Source: Polytrichum commune (taxonomy: Eukaryota > Streptophyta > Polytrichopsida > Polytrichales > Polytrichaceae). From it: a stretch of DNA of 64,000 bases. The DNA lies in the NCBI GenBank assembly GCA_950295325.1, contig OX485807.1:16767001-16831000 (forward strand), written 5' to 3'. Made by a program: the position numbers and the translations under genes. This document shows, piece after piece, positions 35,475 to 46,970 of the stretch. The notes beneath the pieces were generated by a model that saw only the letters and a list, made by a program, of their open reading frames with translations, did no database searches and was not told the DNA's origin. How positions within the stretch are numbered: position 1 is the stretch's first letter; every line of letters begins with the position of its first letter.

Positions 35475-35690
35475 TGTCCGGGGAAAATTTAGGGCAAAAT
35501 CGGTCAACATCCTAGTGTTTCCAAGTCCAACCGGTTACATGTTGTGATCTTTCGGTTTTCTTTATTGATTTGAGGTTTTTTACGTAGATTTCTCTAGAAT
35601 GATGGGTAATGTTTTTCAACTTTTCAACTTTTATGGTGATTTTTCAAACTCAACCGGTTCATCTGTAACTAGCAGTCGGTTCTCTCTTTC
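35475..35690 (-). repeat. Family A dispersed repeat, copy 3 (inverted)
   Basis: GTCCGGGG end, TCGGTCAACATCCTAGTG, TCCAAGTCCAACCGGTTACA, TCTTTCGGTTTTCTTT, then AACTCAACCGGTTCATCTGT and a CGGTTCTC end. This is the reverse complement of the plus-strand copies. Confidence 0.6.
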
Positions 35691-35715
35691 TATTGTATTG
35701 AGGTGTATGATTAAT

Positions 35716-36119
35716 GTTCCTTAGATGTAAGGTGAATAGACATGCCTAAATCGAAACACACCAATACTCTGGACACATATATTCAAGTTGTTTGTAGTTA
35801 GGTGTGGATCTAAGAACTGGCATAAAAAAGACATGTGTTTGAAAGAAATTGGATTGCGTGCTCAAAATATGCTCTTTATTCTAGGTTTATCGTCAACATA
35901 ACTTTGGGGGAAGGGGGTCTATATGACCACTTCATAAACATGAAATTTTTCACTTTGATAATGAACAAGATGTTTATATGAGTTCCAAAAATTATAAGGT
36001 GGATGGCTATGAGCATGGCTTGAATTTGTTAATCACCTTGCACTAATTGTGCGTTTCATATTTTCGAGCAATGGGTTCAAAGAGAAAAGTATCCATCTTA
36101 GGCGCGTCTACCTTAGGTC
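35716..36119 (+). mobile_element. Family B MITE, copy 2
   Basis: Starts with TTAGATGTAAGGTGAATAGA and ends with GGCGCGTCTACCTTAGG, so the ends are an imperfect inverted repeat. It has the full core: GTTAGGTGTGGATCTAAGAA, GACATGTGTTTGA, TGCTCAAAATATG, the G-rich site (here GGGGGAAGGGGG), TATATGACCACTTCAT and CTTGCACTAATTG. One of the most complete copies. Confidence 0.7.
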
Positions 36120-37500
36120 GGGGGGAGGGGACTAAGCTAAGGATTTGTGGTGTCTATGTGTCTATGTAAACTCATCCATTGTGGAGGTGAAAACATAATG
36201 AGCTATTTAATAACTTGCAAATGGATATTTATAGATTTATTGACTCCAAAATTTGCATAAGAGATCCTCATTTAGTTTGATAAACTTCAACTGGAATAAA
36301 ACGGTCTTGGATCTTGTAGGCAACTTATTTTTACTAAAACCCCTTCATTCATGGTGGTTAAGTTTACATGGACACCGCGAATCCCAAGCCCGAAGAGTCC
36401 AAACCCCCTTACATAGCATTGTGGACACACGAGATGCTATCATATTTGCCTAAGAGTGTAGTTCACACATAAGTGCATTTCTATGGGGTGAATTTGGACA
36501 TTTTAAACTAGGTATGACAAGAGGTGATTCTATGCACTTTTTCATGGCAACTAGAAGTCCACTGAATATGTTTTTGGTGCTTTACATGTAGCATGCACAT
36601 TTTTTTGGATGAAAGAGTATTTCCTTCAATGATAAGAGCACCTGCATCGTTGCCATCACATCTCCCTCCACGTTGGTGAATGCAGATTTAGGGGGACCGA
36701 AACAAAGAGGGTACTCTACAGTGATGTAAGCATATAGAGGGTCATGCTTTTAGTAGTTTCGAGTGATTTTTATTTTATATTTATAACAAATGAAATAAAA
36801 TCTTCATAAAATATATTTCAAAACTGTTACTTTGTGCGGGTGTCAAAAGTTGTAACCTTCCATACAAACAATCACGTACCAAAAACCACATTGGTAAAAG
36901 TATCTTATTCATATTCATATTCATATTCATATTCATATTCATATTCATATATATATATAAACCCTCCAACGATCCATTTGATGGATGTATGCATACGTTA
37001 AAACATTACTCAATTTGCATGTATACTTGTAAAATTGGGTTAGGATACATGACGTCCAAAGTAGCCAACCTATTCCCGACCACCACCCCGTTTTAATAGC
37101 TTATGCCAACCTACTTTTATGGAGTGCAATATTAATCTCTAATAAGTGTTGACATGTCATGGTCGAAGTCCAACTTAATCAAATATTAGTGGTTAAGTTG
37201 ACAACTAGGTTTAGTTTACAAGGACATTTAGGAGCCATTATTATTGATTACAAGAGCGGAGCATTCTCAGTTTTGTAACCAATAAGTGATCAGAAAGAGG
37301 GTGGCTATATCATGAGTTTAAATCAAAGAGAATATTCACTTAAACTTTTCATAATAATTTGGTTATTGCCAAAAATAAAAAATACGAATTGCTTTTGATT
37401 TCTATTTCTCTACATGGAAATAAATTTCATGTGATCATCCCCAAATAAACCCCAAATGTGCTAAATTGCTTAATTGGTTGGGAATGGGTTGACTACCTTC
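36120..37500. other. Gene-less stretch with a TTCATA hexamer repeat
   Basis: (TTCATA)n at 36907-36950 runs into (TA)n. No gene recognised; a 66-codon open frame at 36253-36453 has no support beyond its length. Confidence 0.4.
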
Positions 37501-38225
37501 TCTAAACTCATCCATCGTAGATGAAAGGACTCTCTACTGCAAACAGACCCCCCTACAAGATCGACATATACCCAGTCATTTCAGTTGAAAACCATGCACC
37601 AATTTGGAGTCTTTGATGCTAATTCCGGAGTCAAATCATGTTAAGAAAAACCCTATACAGGCTATAGAACACTTTTATTCGGTTTTTCACCAACTCAACG
37701 GATAAGTTTACATACTACTTAGTTACGTGGAGGTAGTAGTAGTAGTCGTCCATTGTAGATGAAAGGACTCTCTAGTGCAAACAAACCCCTCTGCAAGATT
37801 GACATACACCTAGTCATTTCAGTTGAAAACCATACACAAGTTTGGAGTCTTTGATGCTAATTCCAGAGTCAATCCTCTTAAGAAAAACCCTTTACATGCT
37901 ATACAACACTTTCACTCAGTTTTCCACCAACTCAACGGATAAGTTTACATACTACTTAGTTACGTGGTGGTAGTGGTAGTAGTCGTCCATTGTAGATGAA
38001 AGGACTCTCTAGTCCAAACAAACCCCCCTGCAAGATTGACATACACCTAGTCATTTCAGTCGAAAACCATGCACCAATTTGGAGTCTTTGATGCTAATTT
38101 TGGAGTCAAATCATGTTTAAAACAAACACCCTTTCTAGGGTATAGAACACTTTCACTTGGGTTTTCACCAACTCAATGGATAAGTTTACATACCACTTAA
38201 ATAGTTATGTGGTAGCAGTAGTAGT
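37501..38225 (+). repeat. Tandem array, three units of about 238 bp
   Basis: GATGAAAGGACTCTCTA recurs at 37520, 37758 and 37995. Each unit has CATTTCAGT(T/C)GAAAACCAT, TTTGGAGTCTTTGATGCTAA, a CAACTCAACGGATAAGTT-like block and a TAG/GTA triplet run. TTTGATGCTAATTCCGGAGTC also occurs in the 163-bp satellite at 40.3-41.3 kb, so the two arrays share ancestry. Non-coding. Confidence 0.85.
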
Positions 38226-38401
38226 GGACACACACTGAATCCCTAGCCCTGTAAAGCCTGCCGATCGGTCCTTGTTGTTGGCTCAGGAGCCCAGTCTGGA
38301 ATAGTACACAAAGGGAATTAACGTGGGGACCTTTTAAGTTAGTTTGTGTTGAAGGCATGACGGTTAAGTAACAAATCATCAGGAAAATCTATTTAAGTTG
38401 C

Positions 38402-38621
38402 CTAGCTACTGCGCTTCAATGCCATTCTCTGGGCTGTGAAAGCCAGCAGGAAGTTATGGGGTTTTAATTAATCAATCACCATCTATAAAGGATGATAAAA
38501 TAAAAACAAGAAAGTACCTTGTATTGCTGACACATTTTCATCTCCAAAACTTCCTTGTACTATTATCGTGTACCGCTGTCGTTCATCCAACATTAATTCA
38601 AGCTTTGAAATAATATGCATC
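38402..38621 (-). CDS. Candidate last two exons of an unknown gene
   Basis: Exon 38518-38621 (104 nt) follows an acceptor ending ACCTCCAG and ends at ACAAG|GTACTTTC. After an 83-nt intron with a strong pyrimidine-rich acceptor (CTGGCTTTCACAG), exon 38402-38433 adds nine residues and TAG. Phases agree (1+102+1, then 2+30). The joined reading is M-HIISKLELMLDERQRYTI, then IVQGSFGDENVSAIQ, A, QRMALKRSS, stop. The intron length and borders are plant-like. I recognise no domain. No upstream exon could be placed: a MITE of family L sits 87 bp upstream. It may be an orphan gene fragment. Tentative. Confidence 0.35.
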
Positions 38622-38707
38622 CTGGAGGTTAATGAAAAATTTGCTATCATGAAAATCAATGTCATGGTTTTGTATGGGTCAATGTCAATGGGTGCTGGAC
38701 AATATAA

Positions 38708-38862
38708 CATTATTAAGCAATTGTGAGACCTAGGAATATAACCATGGGATGCTTGGAGCTCAATCTACATCTCAGTCTCTTTGCACAAGGTTTGTGCATC
38801 CCATGAATATGGTTTTAGGGCCTACAGTTATGAACGCACACACTGCTTAGTAATGCTATGAA
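38708..38862. mobile_element. Family L hairpin MITE, copy 1
   Basis: ATAACATTATTAAGCAATTG at the left pairs with the TGCTTAGTAATGCTATG end. The inner AACCATGGGATGC pairs with GCATCCCATGAATATGGTT. A second copy is at 53587-53766. Confidence 0.6.
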
Positions 38863-39477
38863 TCTCAATAGTGAAGTCTCATTTTTTTGTTTTTTATTTA
38901 TTTTTAAATCCCTAAACAACATGAACAATTTGTGGTCATTTTGAAAATGGGGAGTTATTGGTTCGTAAAGGACAGTAAGGGTTAATGAACAATTTTTTAG
39001 TTTATGCAACTATCATAGCAAATTTTCATGGTTAAAAAAGTCAATTCCCATCCACATAATTTATGTACTAAGACCGCACAAGACTGCACACATCTCACAA
39101 ACAATGTAGACGTGAGCACTTCATGAGGTATGCAAGATAATTCCAATAGTAAATTCCAGTAAAGAATAACAGTAAATAATTGTAAATTCCAAACGAGGTT
39201 TACGAGTGACGATGATGGAGGTTCTCAACAGTTATGTGAATTGAAACTGAAAATTCGAATTTGGGATGTATATAGGCCATTAGTAAGGGTTATCGATTGA
39301 TGTAACTTATCCAACTGCCGACCCACTCACCAAGATTAATATGGAACATCCTTAAAATTAACATCACGAATTCTTCTTCTCGCACTACAAGTGTGCATCA
39401 ATTTTGAGAATGTCCACCACCTTAACATCATGCTTCTGTGTTGGTTTTGGATCACCTACAAAGAAGACTTTGAACCA
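38863..39477. other. Gene-less stretch
   Basis: AT-rich; nothing recognised. Confidence 0.35.
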
Positions 39478-39720
39478 GTGTCCGGGATGTCAGTTTTTGA
39501 GCATATAGAGTCGGTCAAGATCCTAGTGATTCTAAATCCAGCCGGTTACATGTCGATATCATCTTCCGGTTTTGCTTTCATTCATTTGAGGAGGAATATT
39601 CCCAAAGATTCTTCTCAAACGGACGGTCATTCTATCTCCGGAAGTCTCCAACTTCAACCGGTGGTTGTTTCTCAAACTTCCACCGGTTATTTCATCGGTA
39701 ACTAACCGCCGGTTCTTCCC
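39478..39720 (-). repeat. Family A dispersed repeat, copy 4 (inverted)
   Basis: GTCCGGGATG end, GTCGGTCAAGATCCTAGTGA, AATCCAGCCGGTTACATGTC, TTCCGGTTTTGCTTTCATTC, then AACTTCAACCGGTGGTTG and an ACCGCCGGTTCTTCCC end. Very close to copy 7 at 54922-55162. Confidence 0.65.
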
Positions 39721-39939
39721 TTACAACTTTCACATGTAGAGTGCAAATACGACATACTTTAGTGCGTTAGAATCCCCCTTTCGGATGTGAACCGACCGAG
39801 AGCCATCAAAGTGAGACCGGCCTTCAAATTTAACAATCTCATCATAGTAGGCGTACTCGGCGCTCAAAGTGACGGTTTTCGCACCATCCACCTTTATTAA
39901 GTAACATTCAGTTCCGGTCTGCCCGAAAAATTAAAGAGT

Positions 39940-40150
39940 ACTGAAAGACTGCATGCCTTCTGCAACTGGTGCCCATGCCCGACGTGGAGGAGTTTGAATC
40001 GGGGGCACGGCTCGCCCAATCACACAATGACACCTGGCAGCGAGTGTCCGGGTACTTGCAATTCCGCCAGGGTAAAGAACCAGGGCTGGGCAGCTTGAGT
40101 CTGGTGAAAAAATAAAGAAGAAAAAAAGAAAAAAAAGAAGAAGAAGAGAA
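39940..40150 (+). mobile_element. Possible SINE with an A-rich tail
   Basis: A GC-rich body (GTGCCCATGCCCGACGTGG, TTTGAATCGGGGGCACGG, GCAGCTTGAGTCTGGTG) ends in a purine/A-rich tail at 40109-40150. GTTTGAATC resembles a Pol III B box, but no convincing A box or target duplication is visible. The GC content and tail differ sharply from the surroundings. Confidence 0.3.
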
Positions 40151-40269
40151 CACTAGATCTGATGTAAGATAAGTTAGAGGTGCTGGGAGGTTCAGATTAT
40201 CATCATGGTGTCTGGAACACAGTCTGAGGGGGAGATTGGGAAGAAATCACACACAAAATGCATCTTTCA

Positions 40270-41285
40270 TCCATCCGTCCGGACCCCTATAGGTTTGTTG
40301 CCAATTCATCTCAACTACTCTCGAGTGCACTAATTCTGGGAGGTTTTTGAAGCTAATTCTGGCGTCAAATCGGCTCTAAACTAGTAAACCTTTGGACTTC
40401 ATATCATTTCGGGGTGTTTATGTTGGATGAATGAGAGGTATGCTCGTATGCGATGATTCCCAGTGTTGATTCAACTCAAATACCCCCCCGAGTACACTAA
40501 TTCAGGGGGGTTGGAAAGCTAATTCCGGAGTCAAATCGACTCTGAAATAGTAACCCCCGGGCTTCATACTATTTCGGGGCGTTTATGTTGGATGAATGAG
40601 AGGTATGCTCATATGCGATGATTCCTAATGCCGATTCATCTCAAATACTCTCGAGTACACTAATTCAGGAGGAGTGTAAAGCTAGTTCCGGTGTCAAATC
40701 GACTCTAAAATAGTAACCTTTGGGATTCATACTATTTCGGGGTGTTTATGTTGGATGAATGAGAGGTACGCTCGTATGCGATGATTCCCAGTGCCAATTC
40801 ATCTCAAATACCCCCAAGTACTCTGATTCAAGGGGTTTTTAAAAGCACATTCCGGCGTCAAATCAACTCTATGGTAGTAACCTTTGGACTTCATACTATT
40901 TCGGGACTTTTTATGTTGGATGAATGAGAGGTATGCTCATATGCGATGATTCCCATTACTGATTCATCTCAAATACCCCGAGTGCACTAATTTAGGGGTC
41001 TATCAAGCTAATTCCGGCATCAAATCAGCTCTAAAATAGTAACCTATGGACTTCATACTATTTCGAGGCTTTCATGTTGGATGAATGAGAGGTACGCTCG
41101 TATGCAATGCTTCCCATTGCCGATGCATCTCAATTACCCCCGAGTACACTAATTTGAGGTCTTTAAAGCTAATTCCGGTATCAAATCAGCTCTAAAATAG
41201 TAACCTATGGGCTTCATACTATTTCAAGGCGTTTATGTTGGATGAATGAGAGGTACACTCGTATGCTATGATTCCCACACTCTCT
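40270..41285 (+). repeat. Tandem satellite array, six units of about 163 bp
   Basis: GTTGGATGAATGAGAGGTA recurs at 40422, 40587, 40750, 40915, 41076 and 41237 (spacings 165, 163, 165, 161, 161). Each unit has GCTCGTATGCGATGATTCCC, ATTCATCTCAAATAC, a GAGTACACTAATT block, TCCGG(A/C)(G/A)TCAAATC and CTTCATACTATTTCGGGG. Isolated pieces occur at 8945 (plus) and 52370 (inverted). Non-coding. Confidence 0.9.
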
Positions 41286-41754
41286 CTCCCTCTCCATCAG
41301 AGAGGGGTCAGTAGTTGGGGGGGGGGGGTCAGGTAATTTGTGCCAATGAGATCGGGTGCACAAATTGCCTCCTGCAATTTTAAGGAGGTCGTCAAACATG
41401 AGAGACTAACTTAGTTGACTCAAGACTCTGAGAGTGAGAGAGAGTGAGAGTGAGAGAGTACGAAATGTACCCACTTACTTAACCCCCCGACACCCTCCAG
41501 TTTTGCTGAGCTAGAAGGGAGCATTTTGAAATTCAAAGTGCTTCGCAATTGAGTGAGATTTCCAAAAATCTCGCGAAACTTTAGGATTCGGGTTTGCCCT
41601 CGGGAGCGGGCTTGTGTGATCATGATGAATTTTGAACACGAACGGAATGAGTTGGTTTTCGATTGAATGTGTTCGATTTGTACTCCCGAAATGAAAGAAA
41701 TAAAATCTCACTTGAATTGTCTAAGAGGCAATATAAGGCAAGTGGGCTTAATTT
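41286..41754. other. Gene-less stretch with GA repeats and a G12 run
   Basis: CT- and GA-rich segments flank a G12 run (41317-41328). An inverted pair, CTCTCTCTCCCTCTCC / GAGAGTGAGAGAGAGTGAG, brackets it. No gene recognised. Confidence 0.45.
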
Positions 41755-42136
41755 GGTTATTTATCTTGATTAGACAAATGTATTTTAAGTGGTAGGTGTT
41801 CAGGTGTAGATCTAAGAACAATCGATGGGAAATCGTGTGCTATAAAGAAATTGGACAACCTTCTTCAGAATTTGTTGATCGTCCGAGGTTTAAATTGTCA
41901 ACATATTGTGGACAGAGGGGGGGGGGGATCTATGTGGCTTCCTTATCGACTCCATATCAATGGACTTTGATGATTCAAAGCCATTATTCAAAATTGTCCC
42001 CGGAACTTTATGGGATTGAGATTGGCTTTTCCAAGGCGATATTTGCTTATGCTTGGAAATTTCAATGTCAAAAATATGAGTTGTATAAGATAGCAAACAA
42101 CAAGAAGTAACCAACTAGGGCCCATCTACCTTAATC
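41755..42136 (+). mobile_element. Family B MITE, copy 3
   Basis: GACAAATGTATTTTAAGTGG, GGTGTAGATCTAAGAAC, the G-rich site (GAGGGGGGGGGG at 41917-41928), CTATGTGGCTTCC and a GGCCCATCTACCTTAATC end. Confidence 0.55.
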
Positions 42137-43649
42137 ACTACACTAAACATATTATTTGATGTGGTCCACACTTTTCATCATTGACCCACTTTGATTACCT
42201 CGCAATCATTATTGGGTGACAGTGAAAGAGGTTTGTCAAATAACACTCGTCGCTACAATCCAAGTCATGCAAACCACTCTAATTCGCATGGCATACCAAA
42301 AATTATAATTATAATTATTTTTTAATATCTTTGCACTAAATCGGTGTCTAGTGTAAACCTACTTGTGACCCAAGCTACCCAAACGCGTCCCATATAGATT
42401 TTTTTGCCTAAAACAAGCATGACTTCAACAAGAGAGCGAAAGGTCGGTTTTGTGCACATTTATAAGCTATGATCAACACTTCATGGCTACATGGGCTGAT
42501 TTAAGGTTGATTTGTGAACCCTAAAAAACCTCACGTTTAGAAATTCATAACAAATTCTCTACAAGCCTCGAGTTGGTATTGGATTTTTGCTATCACCTCC
42601 ACACACACATTTGTAGGTACCTCAAACATTGAGTGTTGAATCCTCCCACAAGAAAAACTCAGATCACATGAAAATGTCCACCCAGTGTCCACTTAAGACA
42701 TTTCTATCTTTTGTTGTAAAACAAAACCGACCGCTAATGTTGAATACTTTTATGTTTAGACGAGTGAATCCACTACAAGCGTATGGGATCTGGGCAACAC
42801 ATCCTACATCAATGAAACATTATCTTTAGTCACTAAAATTCCTATACAACCACCAATGTGATAGATTTGCAAACTCTTTCACCGACACAAGACATGTTGC
42901 CCAAGTCTCATATGCTTCATGCTTGTAGTTATCCGAGGTAGGTCAAATAAAGTCAAAAATTGAGGTTGCTTGTGAACGACTTGAGCCGATAGATGCAGAT
43001 ACTCCAATATACTACCGTCTCGTGGGATAGTAGTTTCTTAATCCGTGGTCACAATACTTCAAGTGCCGCGAACCGTGTGTTAATTTGTCTCTTGTTTGAC
43101 ATGTACGTACTTGGTTATCGACCTTGTTACTCAAACTACAACCGAAGACATCTCATTTGAAGGACTAGGTAGTAGGTGCTCACACATGTTGCTTCGATCC
43201 AACAATCCCAACAAGCGCCCACTACCTTTGACACCCAATCAAATTTTCACACTTGCCGCAAGAATATTGGGTCAAGCATGTATGGTACAAATTTTAATCA
43301 ACCTCATCTTCTTTGAGGAACCGCTCCTAAAAACAAAACGACATGCTTGGGAAAACCGGCACGATTGATCTACGGTGGTGGGGGGAGATCGGACACTCCA
43401 ATCTACCATAACAAAGCGGGTTTTTGGAACCGTGTTATTTGGCATCATGTGTTATGTAACATTGAATAGTTGCATTAGTTTTTTTGGCATCAAAATGATG
43501 TGTCGTGTGTTGATTAGAGATGGCCTCCATGATTTCCCATGTAGCAACAAGTGTTTGATGTAACTTTTTTCTAATTACCACCTAGAGGTTAGACTATCCA
43601 TTTATGTTGGTTGGTAATGAGTACACTAAATATTGTGTTAACTCTCATA
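42137..43649. other. Gene-less stretch
   Basis: No gene recognised. Open frames of 62-90 codons at 43096-43563 lack any domain. Confidence 0.35.
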
Positions 43650-43990
43650 TGGTATTTTACGTCACTCCTTATGAATAACTTTACATGTGTTGTCATCGAT
43701 GATTGAAACACGGATGAAATTCATGCCGATTCTCGCCAAAAAGTTTGGTCATCTCACCGTCTTCACAAATTTGTAATGAAATATTGTCATGGATGATTGA
43801 AATTTAGTTGAAACAAACACTTAATAAACGACAGTAATGACAACATTGTCCAGTTTTTGTTGTTGTAAGGAATGACAATTAATGTTAGGTTTACATTTAG
43901 TGTTGGTGACACTACATGGGCGGTTTACACTTACTCTTGAGCAAGACGAACAAAATTGATGACACCAATTACTATATATAGTGTAGTTAC
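43650..43990 (+). repeat. Repeat family P, copy 2
   Basis: Same block order as 29150-29490, including TAGTGTTGGTGACACTACAT and a GAGCAAGA..AAAATTGATGACAC end. Confidence 0.45.
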
Positions 43991-44653
43991 GTCATTCTAA
44001 GGACTATTAATGCAACTCATTGATCGGTTGAAGGAAGCATAACGTCATCGATCAACATTGTCCATTTGGGACCGGGGGGAGAAAAGAGGGGGGGGGGGAT
44101 GTTGGCTAGGAAGGGTCAAATGAGATATTACGTAGTCACTAATCCAAATGGAATATTGGATATTTTGACTGGGTTAAGGTACAAAGTGAAAGGCGCTTCA
44201 TCATTAACACTAACTTAGAACCCTGGCCCTTAAATTTTATGAAGGGGGTGACCGTCACGTGGCTCAATAGCTTCAAAAGGGAGTCATCTGCAGTGACTCT
44301 TCGTGGGCTGATCTGAGTTTCGGTATCAAAATCAAACAAAGACAATCAACATGGAGTAGGAAGCACTCTGAAGTGCGGGATTCGTGGCATATGTGTCACC
44401 TCCTCTCACCCCCCCCCCCCCCAAATAAAATAAACTAACACATTATGTTGACTATTGAGCTTAATAAAGTTGATAACATTTGGGCATGTAGTTCAATCTT
44501 TTTATGTGTGTATATATATTGAGTTTATAGATTCACACCTGACCACACACTACTCAAATCATTATTTACGTATCACAAAGAATCACCATATCTAAATTAG
44601 ATTAGTGTACTCTAGACACCACAAAGCTTTAGCCCGTATCACTTCTATGTAAG
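43991..44653. other. Gene-less stretch with G and C runs
   Basis: G11 run near 44088-44098 and C14 run at 44409-44422. No gene recognised. Confidence 0.4.
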
Positions 44654-44955
44654 TAAGGTATACATCCCTTGTTTGATTACTTTTTCTTATCGGACACATG
44701 TATTTGAGGGTATGTGGTCAAATGTGGATCCAAGAACATAATACCAAAAAGAGATGTGTTTAATAAAGATTGGACTGTGTGTTTAAATTATGATAAGCTC
44801 AATAATCAACCTGGGAGAGGGGGCCTATGTTACCACTTAAAAATAAGCACAAGAAATTTCGCTTTGAAAGTGCATTATGTAATCATATGAATTAGGAAAG
44901 TCATGATTTAACTGGCATTACCCTCACTTTGGATTTGCTAGCCATCTCACATTAA
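44654..44955 (+). mobile_element. Family B MITE, copy 4
   Basis: GTAAGGTATACATCCCTTG start, GGACACATGTATTTGAGGG, AATGTGGATCCAAGAAC, the G-rich site (GGGAGAGGGGGCC), TATGTTACCACTT and CATCTCACATTAA. The 3' end is cut by the next element. Confidence 0.55.
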
Positions 44956-46530
44956 GGGTGAGTTTCCATGTAGGATGCTCGCCCACCATATTTTGGTGGG
45001 AATGAGCACAAATGTAGGCAAAATTTGGTGGGTAGTAGTGTTCATATGTGCCAACCAACTATTGCTATTTCAAGTGTTTAGTGGGGTCATGGAAGTCTAG
45101 TGGCCCATGACCATGGCCCTTCATATTGTAGTAGGCAACCAAAATGTGGTTGACTAGTTTTCTTATCTTCATGAGAACACCTTCAACCATTATCATCTAG
45201 AATCTAGTGGGTGAGCAACCTACATGAAACCCCAACCTCAGTAGATTAGTATCCTATAACCATTTAAGACCCACCTACCTTACCCAAAATGGGACCAAAG
45301 ATGCTTATTTACATAGAATATGGGCATATCAAAGAAGTGGTCTCCCAAAAACCCAAATGTGGTTGTTAGTTTATGTTATCTTCATGAAAACACCTCCAAC
45401 CCACTGTCATCTAGAATCTAGTGGGTGCGCAACCTACATGGAACCCCATAAAAAATGGACTTGTTTTCCGTAACCATTTAAGACCCACATACCGTACCCA
45501 AAATGGGACTAAAGATGCTTATCTACATGAACTATGGGCATATATGCAAGGTGCATCTCCCAAAGAGGTAGTCTCCCAAAATTCCAAAATGTGGTTGATT
45601 GGTTTTGTTATCTTCATGAGAACACCTCCCAATCCACTATCATCCTAGAATCTAGTGGGTGCACAACCTACATGGAACCCCATAACCCTAAGTGGACTAG
45701 CTTTCCGATAACCATTTAAGACCCACCTACCTTACCCAACATGGGATCAAAGATGCTTATCTACATAGACTGCAAGCATATGCACAAGATACATCTCCCA
45801 AAGAACCAAAATGTGGTTGGTTGGTTTTGTTATCTTCATGAGAACACCTCCCAACCCACTATCATCTAGAATCTAGTGGGTGCACAACCTACATGGAAAC
45901 CCATAACCCTAAATGGACTAGTTTTCCGTTAACCATTTAAGACCCACCTACCTTACCCAAAGTGGGATCAAAGATGCTTATCTACATAGATTGCGGGCAT
46001 ATACACAAGCTACATCTCCCAAAGAACCAAAATGTGGTTGATTGGTTTGTTATCTTCATGAGAATACCTCAAACCCATTATCATCTAAAATCCAATGGAT
46101 GAGCAACCTACATGGAAACCCATAACCCATAATCCATAACCCTAAACCCTAAACCCTAAACCCTAAGTGGATTAGTTTCTATAACCATTTAAGACCCACC
46201 AACCTTACCCAAAATGGGACCAAAAATGCTTATCTACAGAGAATGTGGGCATATACGCAAGATACATCTCCCAAAGAACCAATCTCCCAAAGAACCAAAA
46301 CGTGTTTGGTTGGTTTTGTCATATTCATGAGAACACCTCCCAACCCACTGTCATCTAGAATCTAGTGGGTGCGCAACCTACATGGAAAGACATCCTCCTA
46401 AGCGGACGAGTTTCCCGTTAACCATTTAAGACCCACCTACCTTACCCAAAAAATGGGGCCGAAGATGCTCATCTACATAGACTGCGGGCATAATACACAA
46501 GGTGCATCTCCCAAAGAGGCCGTCTCGAAA
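44956..46530 (+). repeat. TIR-type element expanded into a tandem array (units 214-252 bp)
   Basis: Starts GGGTGAGTTTCCATGTAGG just after TAA (44953-44955). The inverse end, CCTACATGGAAACCCA followed by TAA, occurs repeatedly inside the array, as expected for a Harbinger-like MITE with a TAA target. From about 45130 the sequence is a tandem array: CATTTAAGACCCAC recurs at 45261, 45475, 45713, 45934, 46186 and 46423. Each unit has AACCAAAATGTGGTTG, CTTCATGAGAACACCT, ATCTAGAATCTAGTGGGTG, the TIR-like end, CATAACCCTAAGTGGA and ACATCTCCCAAAGA. Non-coding. Confidence 0.8.
46133..46166 (+). repeat. Interstitial telomere-type repeat (CCCTAAA)
   Basis: Four consecutive plant-type telomere heptamers, CCATAACCCTAAACCCTAAA onward, inside one unit of the array. 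Neighbouring units have a single CATAACCCTAA at the same place, so slippage from one seed is the likelier origin than a telomere insertion. Confidence 0.85.
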
Positions 46531-46970
46531 TGCGGGTTTTCTTATAAGCTTCGGTCTGCCTGCCTGTGTACTTTGGATTAGCGGGATTAGCGGTGGTCGG
46601 ACTGAGGACTCTAAAGTCGAGCAGGCGCATGTCCATGTGCTCGGCTTATAAACTCTGGCCCTGCATTGAAAGACCCCCCCAACCTGCTACTCTACTCTTG
46701 CACAATAAACCCCAACCCCTGGTTTGCAGGGTGAGGTGGCGGGCTCCAATTGGTTTGACCCCTTTTTCTCGCCCCCCATAAATCCACCCTGGCGGCCTCC
46801 ACATCAATACCCTGGAACTCGCATTCACCAAAAGTGTTGTTGGTTTGTTTCAAAAGGAATGGAATATTTCATTACAATATGTATTTCGTAACAGTAAAGT
46901 GGATCTATCTGTGCAGTTTTTTTTTTTTTTTTTTTTTTTTGGGTGAACTCGGGGACTTTAAGGCCATGAA
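46531..46970. other. Gene-less stretch with a T24 run
   Basis: 46531-46830 is GC-richer, without a recognisable gene. A T24 run occupies 46917-46940 and may be the A-tail of a minus-strand retroelement, but no body was recognised. Confidence 0.35.

Noticed and set aside
46133-46166. True chromosome end or fusion point
   Set aside because: Only about four heptamers, embedded in an array whose other units carry the one-copy seed at the same position.
13905-46530. CRISPR array or other prokaryotic repeat-spacer system among the tandem arrays
   Set aside because: Unit lengths are 80-330 bp with internal similarity throughout and no short conserved repeat with unique spacers; the context is eukaryotic.
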